Below are positions 1 through 5,664 of a stretch of DNA of 6,157 nucleotides, in pieces; the stretch's first letter is position 1; each line of letters starts with the position of its first letter. Position numbers and translations under genes: made by a program. Origin of the DNA: an uncultured Selenomonas sp. (GTDB lineage Bacteria > Bacillota > Negativicutes > Selenomonadales > Selenomonadaceae); contig CAMURM010000110.1 in the NCBI GenBank assembly GCA_947097535.1, positions 1-6,157 on the forward strand. Direction: 5' to 3'. Below the pieces are notes generated by a model that searched no databases, was not told where the DNA came from, and saw only the letters and a list, made by a program, of their open reading frames with translations.

Positions 1-190
1 GAAGGCGGCAGAGGCGGCGAGGCAGGCGGCGCAGTCCGCGCCTGCTCCGGCACCGCAGCCAGCGGTTCCGGCAGCGCAGACACAGGCGCCGCAGCAGCCG
101 GCAGCGCCGCAGCCTGCCGAGAGGCAGAACGCACAGCCTGCCGCAGCGCCGCAGGGCACGCAGAGAAACGGGGCGGGGGCGCGGCCATGA
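1..190 (+). CDS. mreC: MreC, C-terminal tail only (partial, 5' end outside window)
   Basis: The reading frame with codons starting at position 2 is open from the window edge to a TGA at 188-190 and encodes the last 62 residues of a protein. The visible part is a low-complexity tail rich in Ala, Pro and Gln, beginning KAAEAARQ and ending GAGARP, with no recognisable domain. The assignment to MreC rests on position: it sits directly upstream of mreD and its stop overlaps the mreD start (ATGA), the usual mreC-mreD arrangement. Many MreC proteins carry a variable, Pro/Gln-rich extension after the periplasmic beta domains. MreC is a bitopic scaffold that links cytoplasmic MreB to PBP2/RodA. The other two frames are also open here, but one is Arg-rich and the other is the upstream extension of the mreD frame. 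An Ala/Pro/Gln tail is the most natural product. The identity is inferred from context, not from a conserved domain. Confidence 0.75.
   Translation, partial: KAAEAARQAAQSAPAPAPQPAVPAAQTQAPQQPAAPQPAERQNAQPAAAPQGTQRNGAGARP
86..154 (+). repeat. Short Ala-Pro-Gln codon repeats in the mreC tail
   Basis: The 9-base unit GCGCCGCAG occurs exactly three times, at 86-94, 104-112 and 146-154. All three are in the proposed mreC frame, each encoding Ala-Pro-Gln, and are separated by similar Ala/Pro/Gln codons. CAGCCTGCCG also occurs twice nearby. This is a low-complexity coding repeat, probably prone to length variation between strains, and not a regulatory or mobile repeat. Confidence 0.6.
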
Positions 191-687
191 TCAGCTACCG
201 CAGGATTCTTCTTTGGATCGCCTTCGTGCTCGCGCTCTTCGTCCTGCAGACGTCGCTCTTTCCCATATTTTCCTGGAACGGCGTTTCGGTGAACCTCATG
301 CTCGTCCTGACCGTATCGTGGAGCCTCCTGTACGGAGCGCGCCGCGGCGCTTTTCTGGGTTTCATGGCGGGGCTTCTGCAGGATCTGGCGACGGGCATGT
401 TCTTCGGCATGGACGTGTTCACACTGACGATCATCGGCTACGCCACGGGCGCCTTCTCGCGCAACGTGTTCAAGGATCCCGTTTTCCTGCCGGCGATGGC
501 GACGCTGTGGGCGACGGTCGCGCACTACATCTCTGTGCTCGGCCTCATGCTGCTCCTCGGCTACAGCTTCAGCCTGCTCTACATCGTCAAGACGCTCCTG
601 CCGGCGCTCTGCTGGAACATCCTCTTCGCCTATCCCGTCTACCGCGCGGCAAGCCGCATGAAGGAATGGCTGGGCAAGCGGAAGTAA
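187..687 (+). CDS. mreD: Rod shape-determining protein MreD
   Basis: This encodes a 166-residue, very hydrophobic integral membrane protein of the elongasome, which works with MreC, MreB, RodA and PBP2 to guide lateral wall synthesis. The length matches the family (about 160-180 residues). Hydrophobic segments lie at roughly residues 7-27, 33-50, 54-70, 73-90, 98-124 and 127-152, consistent with the 5-6 membrane spans of MreD. The conserved family stretch is seen around residues 57-78 as GFMAGLLQDLATG followed by FFGMD. A basic tail (KEWLGKRK) ends the protein on the probable cytoplasmic side. The start ATG 187 overlaps the upstream stop as ATGA, implying translational coupling. The sequence before it is G-rich (170-180) but is not a classical Shine-Dalgarno, which also fits coupling. 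The frame is open upstream to the window edge, but the extension would be a Gly/Ala/Arg sequence unlike MreD. Confidence 0.93.
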   Translation: MISYRRILLWIAFVLALFVLQTSLFPIFSWNGVSVNLMLVLTVSWSLLYGARRGAFLGFMAGLLQDLATGMFFGMDVFTLTIIGYATGAFSRNVFKDPVFLPAMATLWATVAHYISVLGLMLLLGYSFSLLYIVKTLLPALCWNILFAYPVYRAASRMKEWLGKRK

Positions 688-723
688 CGCTGAAGCCGGG
701 CAGCGCCTCTCAAGGAAAGAAAC

Positions 724-751
724 AGGCACCTTGCGGGGTGCCTTCTTGTCT
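724..751 (+). terminator. Hairpin with weak T-rich tail between mreD and mrdA
   Basis: AGGCACC (724-730) and GGTGCCT (737-743) form a perfect 7-bp GC-rich stem with a six-base loop (TTGCGG), followed by TCTTGTCT. The shape is that of an intrinsic terminator, but the tail is interrupted by C and G, so termination is probably partial. It would lower, not abolish, readthrough from mreBCD into mrdA. No convincing promoter is visible between it and mrdA, which argues for readthrough. It could also act as an mRNA processing or stability element. Confidence 0.5.
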
Positions 752-755
752 GAAT

Positions 756-761
756 GGGGAG
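756..761 (+). promoter_or_regulatory. Shine-Dalgarno that fixes the mrdA start
   Basis: GGGGAG lies eight bases before TTG 770, ideal spacing for a ribosome binding site. It supports that TTG over the upstream in-frame TTG at 731, which lies in the loop of the preceding hairpin. It also supports it over the in-frame ATG at 803, which has only AAGGG three bases away. Confidence 0.7.
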
Positions 762-769
762 ATATACCT

Positions 770-2587
770 TTGGATGAACATGAAAACGAGTACGAAGGGC
801 GCATGCGTGTGCTCGGCGGCATCATCGTCGCCGTCATCACCGTGCTGATCCTGCGTCTCGTCTATCTCCAGATCTACGATGGCAATTATTATGCAAGCCT
901 TGCGGACGGCAACCGCATCCGCATCATCCCGAGCGTCGCGCCGCGCGGCAATTTCTTCGACCGCAACGGCGTGCCTCTCGTCATGAACCGTCCGAGCTTC
1001 ACCGTGTCGCTCCTGCCTCTGACGGCGACGATCCCCGAGGACGTCATCGAGCGTCTGTCCGCGCTCCTCCATGTGCCGACGGAGGAAATCCACAAGAAGA
1101 TCGACGCGCATGTCGGCTTCGATCCCATCCGCATCAAGCAGGACGTCGGCCCTGAAATCTACACGATCGTCGAGGAGCAGCGCGACAAGTACCCGGGCGT
1201 CATGATCGAAGCGCAGCCGATCCGCGACTACGTCTACAAGACGTGGGGCGCGCATGTCTTCGGCTATGTGAGTGAGATCAGCAACGAGGAGCTCGAAAAG
1301 CGCAAGGAGGAAGGCTATAAGTCGGGCGACATCATCGGCAAGTTCGGTCTGGAGCGCGTCTACGACAAGGAAGTGCGCGGCACGGACGGCGGCAGGCAGG
1401 TCGAGGTCGATGTCGCGGGCAAGCCCGTGAACAACCTCGGTACGAAGGAGCCTGTCGCGGGCAACGATCTCGTCCTGACGATCGACGCGAAGATCCAGGT
1501 CGCCGCTGAGCGTGCCATCGACCAGCAGCTTGGTGCCATCGGCGCCAACGCGGCGGCCGCCGTCGTCCTGAACCCGCAGACGGGCGAGGTGCTCGCGCTC
1601 GTGAGCCGCCCGTCGTTCGATCCGAACCTCTTCGTCAACGGCATTTCGACGAAGGATTGGAAGCTCATCAACGAGAATCCATATCACCCGATGGACAACA
1701 AGGCGATCACGGGCGAGTATCCGCCGGGCTCGACCTTCAAAATCGTCACGGGCACGGCCGCCCTGCAGGAAAATGTCGTCTCGCCGAATGAGATCATCTA
1801 CGACTCGGGACGCCATTGGATTATCCCGAAGGGCAACGCGGGCGGCGAAGCGCTCGGCCCCATCAACTTCATCCAGGCGCTCGCCCATTCGGACAACGTC
1901 TACTTCTACGAGATGGGCAACCGCCTCGGCGTCGACCGCCTCGGCGAGTACGCGCGCATGTTCGGCATCGGCTCCAAGACGGGCATCGACCTGCCTTATG
2001 AGGCGGAAGGTCTCGTGCCGAGCCGCGAGTACAAGCGGAAGGTCTACGAGGACGACTGGTACCTGTCCGAGACCTTCGACGCGGCGATTGGGCAGGGCTT
2101 CGACCTCGTGACGCCCTTGCAGGCGGCGATGGTCATGGGCGCGATTGCGGCGAACGGCGACCGCTACCAGCCGCATCTCGTGCAGCGCATCGTCAATCCC
2201 GAGGGAAAGACGGTCGAGACGATAAAGCCCAAGCGCATCGGTGTGCTCGACGTGCGCCCCGAGGTCATCTCGCTCGTGCAGCAGGGCCTCAGGGACGTCA
2301 CGAAGTACGGCACGGCGGCAGGCGCTTTCGGCGCGAACTATCCCGTCGACATCGCGGGCAAGACGGGTACGGCGGAAAACTCGCACGGGCGCGACCACGG
2401 CTGGTTCGTCGCCTACGGACCGTTCAGCAATCCTACAGTCGTCGTCGCCGTCATCGTCGAGCAGGGCGGCTTTGGCTCGCTGTCCGCCGTGCCGATCGGC
2501 AAGAAGATTCTCGATGCGGCGTTCAACCTCGATACGCCCGAGGTCAAAGCCGTGCTTCAGGAAGTGGCGGCGCGGCAAAAAACTTGA
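770..2587 (+). CDS. mrdA: Penicillin-binding protein 2 (elongasome peptidoglycan DD-transpeptidase)
   Basis: This class B PBP crosslinks side-wall peptidoglycan in complex with RodA. Counting from TTG 770 it has 605 residues, normal for PBP2. A short acidic cytoplasmic leader (DEHENEYE) is followed by one membrane anchor at about residues 14-34. The N-terminal dimerisation/pedestal domain begins with PRGNFFDRNG (58-67). The transpeptidase domain carries all three active-site motifs: SxxK as STFK (nucleophile Ser321, Lys324), SxN as SDN (374-376) and KTG as KTGT (531-534). GQGFD (441-445) is a further family landmark. The TTG start is preferred because of GGGGAG eight bases upstream; an earlier TTG at 731 would add 13 residues encoded by the terminator-like hairpin and RBS. 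Nothing appears broken or missing. Distinction from the septal paralogue FtsI rests on the N-terminal pattern and on the mreD/rodA context. The TGA stop is embedded in a promoter element for the next operon. Confidence 0.95.
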   Translation: MDEHENEYEGRMRVLGGIIVAVITVLILRLVYLQIYDGNYYASLADGNRIRIIPSVAPRGNFFDRNGVPLVMNRPSFTVSLLPLTATIPEDVIERLSALLHVPTEEIHKKIDAHVGFDPIRIKQDVGPEIYTIVEEQRDKYPGVMIEAQPIRDYVYKTWGAHVFGYVSEISNEELEKRKEEGYKSGDIIGKFGLERVYDKEVRGTDGGRQVEVDVAGKPVNNLGTKEPVAGNDLVLTIDAKIQVAAERAIDQQLGAIGANAAAAVVLNPQTGEVLALVSRPSFDPNLFVNGISTKDWKLINENPYHPMDNKAITGEYPPGSTFKIVTGTAALQENVVSPNEIIYDSGRHWIIPKGNAGGEALGPINFIQALAHSDNVYFYEMGNRLGVDRLGEYARMFGIGSKTGIDLPYEAEGLVPSREYKRKVYEDDWYLSETFDAAIGQGFDLVTPLQAAMVMGAIAANGDRYQPHLVQRIVNPEGKTVETIKPKRIGVLDVRPEVISLVQQGLRDVTKYGTAAGAFGANYPVDIAGKTGTAENSHGRDHGWFVAYGPFSNPTVVVAVIVEQGGFGSLSAVPIGKKILDAAFNLDTPEVKAVLQEVAARQKT

Positions 2588-2593
2588 TATAAT
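2585..2593 (+). promoter_or_regulatory. Extended -10 promoter for minCDE-rodA
   Basis: TGATATAAT contains a perfect sigma-70/SigA -10 hexamer TATAAT (2588-2593) and the TGn extension (2585-2587). The TG is the first two bases of the mrdA TGA stop. The sequence 17 bases upstream of the hexamer, TGGCGG (2565-2570), matches the -35 consensus poorly, as is common for extended -10 promoters. Transcription would begin near 2600, giving a minC leader of about 90 bases. The element is a clear AT-rich island in GC-rich surroundings. It has not been shown to be active. Confidence 0.6.
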
Positions 2594-2621
2594 AGTAGCG
2601 TAGCAAGGGAAGCGGGCGGCA

Positions 2622-2661
2622 CGGCGCTGCCTCCTTTCGAACCCTTCGTGCGGAGGCGCCG
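2622..2661 (+). promoter_or_regulatory. GC-rich stem-loop in the minC 5' leader
   Basis: CGGCGC (2622-2627) pairs with GCGCCG (2656-2661). After a three-base bulge, CTCC (2631-2634) pairs with GGAG (2652-2655). An inner CGAA/TTCG stem (2638-2641 with 2645-2648) closes on CCC. An alternative register pairs GCCTCC 2629-2634 with GGAGGC 2652-2657. No T-run follows, so it is not an intrinsic terminator. It lies wholly between the predicted transcription start and the minC RBS (GAGGA, 2680-2684), and could stabilise the mRNA or bind a regulator. No known riboswitch motif is recognised. Confidence 0.4.
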
Positions 2662-2688
2662 CACACGCACGCATAAAGCGAGGAAATC

Positions 2689-3384
2689 ATGGAGAAAGAA
2701 TGCGTATTGTTCAAGGGGCTGAAGACGGGACTGCTGCTCGTGCTTGTGGGAAAGCCCGAGTTTGCTGCCGTCGAGCGCGAGATTCGCGAGAAGCTGGAAT
2801 CGAGCGCGCTCTTCTTCCGGCGCGGCACGGTCATCGAGTGGCGCACGGGCACGTTCACGGCGAAGGAAAGCCTCGTCCTCAAGAAGCTCTTCTTGCAGCA
2901 CGGTCTGTACTTCCGCGAGATGAAGGCGGAGCCGGGCGTGCAGAAGGTCGCCGCCTTGCAGGGGGCAGCAGGCAGTCACGGGAGTGCCGTAGCTGCCGAG
3001 AAGGAGCCGCCGCCTGCGGAGCTGAAGACAGCGCCGCAGGAAGACGGCACGAAGGACATGCAGATGCTCGTCGTAAACCGCACGCTTCGCGGCGGTCAGG
3101 AGGTGCAGAGCCGCGGTTCGGTGCTCATTCTGGGCAACGTGAATCCCGGCGCGCAGGTCATCGCGGGCGGCAGCATCGACATTCGCGGTACCTGCCGCGG
3201 CATCGTCCACGCGGGCGCGTACGGCGACCGCTCGGCGTGCATCATCGCCGATCATCTGATGCCCGTACAGATCCGCATCGCCGACGTCATCGCGCAGTCG
3301 CCCGAGCAGTATGAGAAGCCCGAGCTTGCGGAGAGGGCGCTCGTGAAGGATGGTCAAATCGTTATTGAACCGATAGAAAGGTAG
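2689..3384 (+). CDS. minC: Septum site-determining protein MinC (FtsZ assembly inhibitor)
   Basis: MinC is recruited to the membrane by MinD and blocks FtsZ ring assembly away from midcell. The 231-residue length is typical. Residues 1-80 fit the variable N-terminal domain that acts on FtsZ polymers, with FKGLKTGLLL near the start. Residues about 82-120 form an Ala/Pro/Glu/Lys-rich flexible linker. Residues about 124-205 are the conserved beta-helix domain that binds MinD and FtsZ: NRTLRGGQEV (130-139), then ILGNVNPGA and GGSIDIRG, a Gly-rich ladder. The usual LRSGQ motif reads LRGGQ here (Ser to Gly). ATG 2689 is preceded by GAGGA at 2680-2684 at good spacing. The gene is the first of a compact minCDE-rodA run; the TAG stop overlaps the minD Shine-Dalgarno. 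Confidence is high because of both the domain pattern and the adjacency to minD and minE. Confidence 0.94.
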   Translation: MEKECVLFKGLKTGLLLVLVGKPEFAAVEREIREKLESSALFFRRGTVIEWRTGTFTAKESLVLKKLFLQHGLYFREMKAEPGVQKVAALQGAAGSHGSAVAAEKEPPPAELKTAPQEDGTKDMQMLVVNRTLRGGQEVQSRGSVLILGNVNPGAQVIAGGSIDIRGTCRGIVHAGAYGDRSACIIADHLMPVQIRIADVIAQSPEQYEKPELAERALVKDGQIVIEPIER

Positions 3385-3394
3385 GAGTCAGCCG

Positions 3395-4198
3395 ATGGCA
3401 GAAGTTATCGTTATCACCTCGGGAAAAGGCGGGGTCGGCAAGACGACGACCACGGCGAATATTGGCGTGGGGCTCGCGAAGCGCGGCAAGAAGGTCGTGC
3501 TTATCGACACCGACACGGGGCTCAGGAACCTCGATCTTCTCCTGGGGCTTGAGCGCCGCATCGTCTACACGCTCGTCGACGTCGTGCAGAAGCGCACGAC
3601 GTACAAGAGGGCGCTCGTGCGTCACAAGAAGTACGAGACACTCTTCCTGATGCCGACGTCGCAGGTCGCGGACAAGTCGGCGATCGAGCCCGAGCAGATG
3701 AAGGAGCTCATCGCCGAGATGAAGGCGGAGTTCGACTACATCCTCGTCGACTGCCCGGCGGGCATTGAGCAGGGCTTCCAGACGGCGGTCATCGCAGCGG
3801 ATTGGGCGATCGTCGTCACGATGCCCGAGATCGCCGCCGTGCGCGACGCGGACAAGATCATCGGCAGGCTGCAGAACGACGGCAAGGAGATCAAGCTCGT
3901 CGTCAACCGCATCCGCTCGCAGATGGTCAAGGACGGCACGATGCTCGACATGGACGCGATCAACGACATCCTGTCGCTGCCGTGCATCGGTCAGGTGCCC
4001 GACGATGAGAAGGTCATCGACTCGGCGAACCGCGGCGAGCCCGTCATCGACAACCCCAATTCGTTCGCGGGCAAGGCGTATGCGAACGTCGTCTCGCGCA
4101 TCCTCGGCGAGGACGTTCCGTTCCTCGAAGCCCCGAACGAGAGCTTTTTGCAGCGCCTCAAGAACGCCATCTTCGGAGGGGGGAAGCGCGATGATTGA
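3395..4198 (+). CDS. minD: Septum site-determining ATPase MinD
   Basis: This ParA/Mrp-type ATPase dimerises on the membrane when ATP-bound, recruits MinC and is released by MinE. The 267-residue length is standard. The deviant Walker A motif KGGVGKTT is at residues 11-18 with the signature Lys11. LIDTDTGLRNLD (36-47) carries the switch I/A' aspartates Asp38 and Asp40, and ILVDCPAGIE (116-125) is the Walker B/switch II. PEIAAVRDADKIIG (144-157) is another family block. The C-terminal segment from about 250 (SFLQRLKNAIFGGGK) looks like the amphipathic membrane-targeting helix followed by basic residues. ATG 3395 lies seven bases after AGGAG (3383-3387), which itself overlaps the minC stop, so translation is probably coupled. 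The last 8 bases overlap minE. No key residue is missing. Confidence 0.97.
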   Translation: MAEVIVITSGKGGVGKTTTTANIGVGLAKRGKKVVLIDTDTGLRNLDLLLGLERRIVYTLVDVVQKRTTYKRALVRHKKYETLFLMPTSQVADKSAIEPEQMKELIAEMKAEFDYILVDCPAGIEQGFQTAVIAADWAIVVTMPEIAAVRDADKIIGRLQNDGKEIKLVVNRIRSQMVKDGTMLDMDAINDILSLPCIGQVPDDEKVIDSANRGEPVIDNPNSFAGKAYANVVSRILGEDVPFLEAPNESFLQRLKNAIFGGGKRDD

Positions 4199-4466
4199 AG
4201 CATTGCTCAAGATTTTCGGCAAGCAGGGGAAGTCTTCGCGTGAGATCGCTCATGACCGGCTAAAGGTCGTTTTGATTCACGATCGCCTGAGCGTATCGCC
4301 CGAGGTCATGGAAAAGATCAAGAACGACATCATCCACGTCATTTCCAATTATGTGGAGATCAACCAGAAGGATATGGAGATCTCGCTCGCCAACGATCAG
4401 GATTCCGTCGCGCTCGTCGCGAACATTCCCGTGAGCAGGATGAAGCCCAAGAGCAGCGGGCGCTAG
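4191..4466 (+). CDS. minE: Cell division topological specificity factor MinE
   Basis: MinE stimulates MinD ATP hydrolysis and displaces MinC, producing pole-to-pole oscillation that places the septum at midcell. The 91-residue product matches the family (about 80-95). It opens with a short amphipathic, membrane-binding stretch (MIEALLKIFGK). The MinD-contact region is at about residues 16-31 (REIAHDRLKVVLIHDR), followed by the topological specificity/dimerisation domain (about 32-88) with VSPEVMEKIKNDI and YVEINQKDMEI. ATG 4191 lies inside the end of minD (8-base overlap) behind a G-rich Shine-Dalgarno beginning GGAGG at 4175-4179, so translation is coupled and the MinD:MinE ratio may be set by reinitiation. 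Presence of MinE suggests an oscillating Min system and not the DivIVA/MinJ-anchored Bacillus type. That last point is inference from family knowledge. Confidence 0.95.
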   Translation: MIEALLKIFGKQGKSSREIAHDRLKVVLIHDRLSVSPEVMEKIKNDIIHVISNYVEINQKDMEISLANDQDSVALVANIPVSRMKPKSSGR

Positions 4467-4481
4467 GAGGCGCGAAGGAAA

Positions 4482-5585
4482 ATGAACAAGCGTTGGCTCA
4501 GGCGCATGGACTTCACCTTGATCGGTGCGACGGCGACGATCATCGTCATGAGCCTCATCGTCATCAGCAGCGCCACGCACATCAACACGGCGGGCGGCGA
4601 CCATTACTGGTTCGTGCAGAAGCAGGCCGTCTTCGTCGTCTTGAACGTGCTCTTCGCCATCTTCCTCATGAACTTCGACTACAAGGCGCTGCAGAGCTAC
4701 GGCAGGAATCTCTACATCTTCAATGTCGTCATGCTGCTCCTGGTCATGCTCATCGGCCAGACGGCGCTCGGCGCACAGCGCTGGATCCAGCTCGGCCCCA
4801 TCACGCTGCAGCCGTCGGAGTTCTCGAAGATCATCATGATCATCGCGCTCGCCGCCATGCTCGAAGACCGCGTGGGCAAGCTCAACAGCCTCAGCGACAT
4901 CCTGCCCGTCGTCGGCTATGTGGGACTGCCCTTCATCCTCGTCTTGAAGCAGCCCGATCTCGGCACGTCGCTCGTCTTCATCGCGATTCTCCTCGGCATG
5001 ATGTTCGTCGCGGGCGTGAACCTTCGCATCCTGGCGGCGTTCTTTGCGGCGGGCGTGGCGGCGTCGCCGCTCCTCTGGCTCATCCTCAAGGACTACCAGA
5101 AGATGCGTCTCAAGGTATTCCTCGATCCGAGCGTCGATCCTCTGGGCTCGGGCTACCATATCATCCAGTCGAAGATCGCCATCGGCTCGGGGCTCATCTT
5201 CGGCAAAGGGCTTTTCGGCGGCACGCAGAGCCAGCTGAACTTCCTGCCCGAGAATCACACGGACTTCATCTTCGCCGTCGTGGGTGAGGAGCTCGGCTTC
5301 GTCGGCGCTGCGGTGCTGCTTCTTCTCTACCTCGTCGTCTTGTGGCGCGGCGTGAAGATCGCGCGCGACGCGAGCGACACCTTCGGCAGGCTGCTCGCCG
5401 TCGGCATCACCTCGATGCTCGCCTTCCACGTCCTCGTCAACGTCGGCATGACGACGGGCATCATGCCCGTCACGGGCATCCCGCTGCCGCTGATGAGCTA
5501 CGGCGTCAGCTCTTTGACGACGAACATGATCGCGATCACGATCTTGCTCAACATTCACATGCGAAAAACAAAACTTTTATTCTAG
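4482..5585 (+). CDS. rodA: SEDS-family peptidoglycan glycosyltransferase RodA
   Basis: RodA polymerises lipid II into glycan strands for side-wall growth, paired with PBP2. The 367-residue protein has about ten hydrophobic segments, as expected for the family. Landmarks are GAQRWI (97-102), QPSEFSK (110-116), QPDLGTS (157-163) and FLPENHTDFIFAVVGEE (254-270). The last contains the catalytic aspartate of SEDS polymerases (Asp261, aligning with Asp262 of E. coli RodA). The C-terminal signature is GIPLPLMSYGVSSL (332-345). The usual SYGGS/T reads SYGVS here. RodA is chosen over FtsW because of the FLPE-HTDFIF pattern and the mrdA/mreD context. The start ATG 4482 follows AGGAGG (4465-4470, overlapping the minE stop) at an 11-base distance, with AAGGA closer by. 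The last eight codons are noticeably A/T-rich compared with the rest. The gene is co-directional with minE at a 15-base gap. Confidence 0.94.
   Translation: MNKRWLRRMDFTLIGATATIIVMSLIVISSATHINTAGGDHYWFVQKQAVFVVLNVLFAIFLMNFDYKALQSYGRNLYIFNVVMLLLVMLIGQTALGAQRWIQLGPITLQPSEFSKIIMIIALAAMLEDRVGKLNSLSDILPVVGYVGLPFILVLKQPDLGTSLVFIAILLGMMFVAGVNLRILAAFFAAGVAASPLLWLILKDYQKMRLKVFLDPSVDPLGSGYHIIQSKIAIGSGLIFGKGLFGGTQSQLNFLPENHTDFIFAVVGEELGFVGAAVLLLLYLVVLWRGVKIARDASDTFGRLLAVGITSMLAFHVLVNVGMTTGIMPVTGIPLPLMSYGVSSLTTNMIAITILLNIHMRKTKLLF
5554..5583 (+). promoter_or_regulatory. Possible promoter inside the rodA 3' end
   Basis: TTCACA (5554-5559, five of six -35 consensus bases) lies 18 bases before TATTCT (5578-5583, four of six -10 bases), in an A/T-rich patch at the end of rodA. 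Transcription would begin around 5590, at the base of the inverted repeat in front of the radical SAM gene. A second weak -10-like TAAAAT is at 5596-5601. Such matches arise easily by chance in A/T-rich sequence. Confidence 0.25.
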
Positions 5586-5650
5586 GAATCACGGATAAAA
5601 TGAAGTCCCCAATGTGTGCAGGTGGGTGGCGTAGCTTATCCGTGCTTCCT
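5584..5650 (+). promoter_or_regulatory. Long inverted repeat spanning the rodA stop and intergenic gap
   Basis: The arms 5584-5598 and 5636-5650 pair at 14 of 15 positions. CACGGATAA (5590-5598) is the exact complement of TTATCCGTG (5636-5644), then one T/C mismatch (5589 with 5645), then AGGAA (5584-5588) with TTCCT (5646-5650). The left arm begins inside the rodA TAG stop. The 37-base loop could form a small CCCA/TGGG stem (5608-5611 with 5623-5626). No T-run follows, so it is not a standard terminator. The arms are too well matched for chance to be the easy explanation. It may protect the rodA mRNA 3' end, or control expression of the downstream gene. Confidence 0.55.
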
Positions 5651-5660
5651 TAAAGGGAGG
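5645..5660 (+). promoter_or_regulatory. Possible Shine-Dalgarno-sequestering hairpin before the radical SAM gene
   Basis: The ribosome binding site GGGAGG (5655-5660) is four bases before ATG 5665. CTTCCT (5645-5650) can pair with AGGGAG (5654-5659) over six positions, one of them G-U, around a three-base TAA loop, hiding the site. Positions 5646-5650 are also needed for the outer part of the long inverted repeat, so the two folds are mutually exclusive at that point. This is a structural inference from complementarity only. Confidence 0.35.
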
Positions 5661-5664
5661 ATTT

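Noticed and set aside
1..186. N-terminal extension of mreD to the window edge
   Set aside because: The frame is open, but the extension would be Gly/Ala/Arg/Ser low complexity. ATG 187 gives a normal MreD and the ATGA overlap with mreC is typical.
731..769. TTG 731 as the mrdA start
   Set aside because: It lies in the loop of the terminator-like hairpin and has no Shine-Dalgarno. TTG 770 has GGGGAG eight bases upstream and gives a normal PBP2 N-terminus.
710..2674. 654-codon open frame on the minus strand opposite mrdA
   Set aside because: It mirrors the PBP2 gene, and its product is an Arg/Asp/Val/Leu/Ala-rich sequence with no recognisable domain. This is the usual shadow of G/C-ending codons in a high-GC gene; PBP2 on the + strand has full active-site motifs.
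4260..5558. 432-codon open frame on the minus strand opposite minE and rodA
   Set aside because: The product is dominated by Asp, Glu, Arg and His in a pattern typical of antisense to a hydrophobic membrane protein; there is no domain and no start context.
5636..5660. Intrinsic terminator after rodA
   Set aside because: The right arm of the inverted repeat is followed by TAAAGGGAGG, not a T-run, so a standard Rho-independent terminator is not supported on the + strand.
5584..5664. Cobalamin or other known riboswitch before the radical SAM gene
   Set aside because: The segment is only about 80 bases and lacks the conserved B12-box and any other riboswitch core I can recognise. The inverted repeat is reported as unclassified structure instead.
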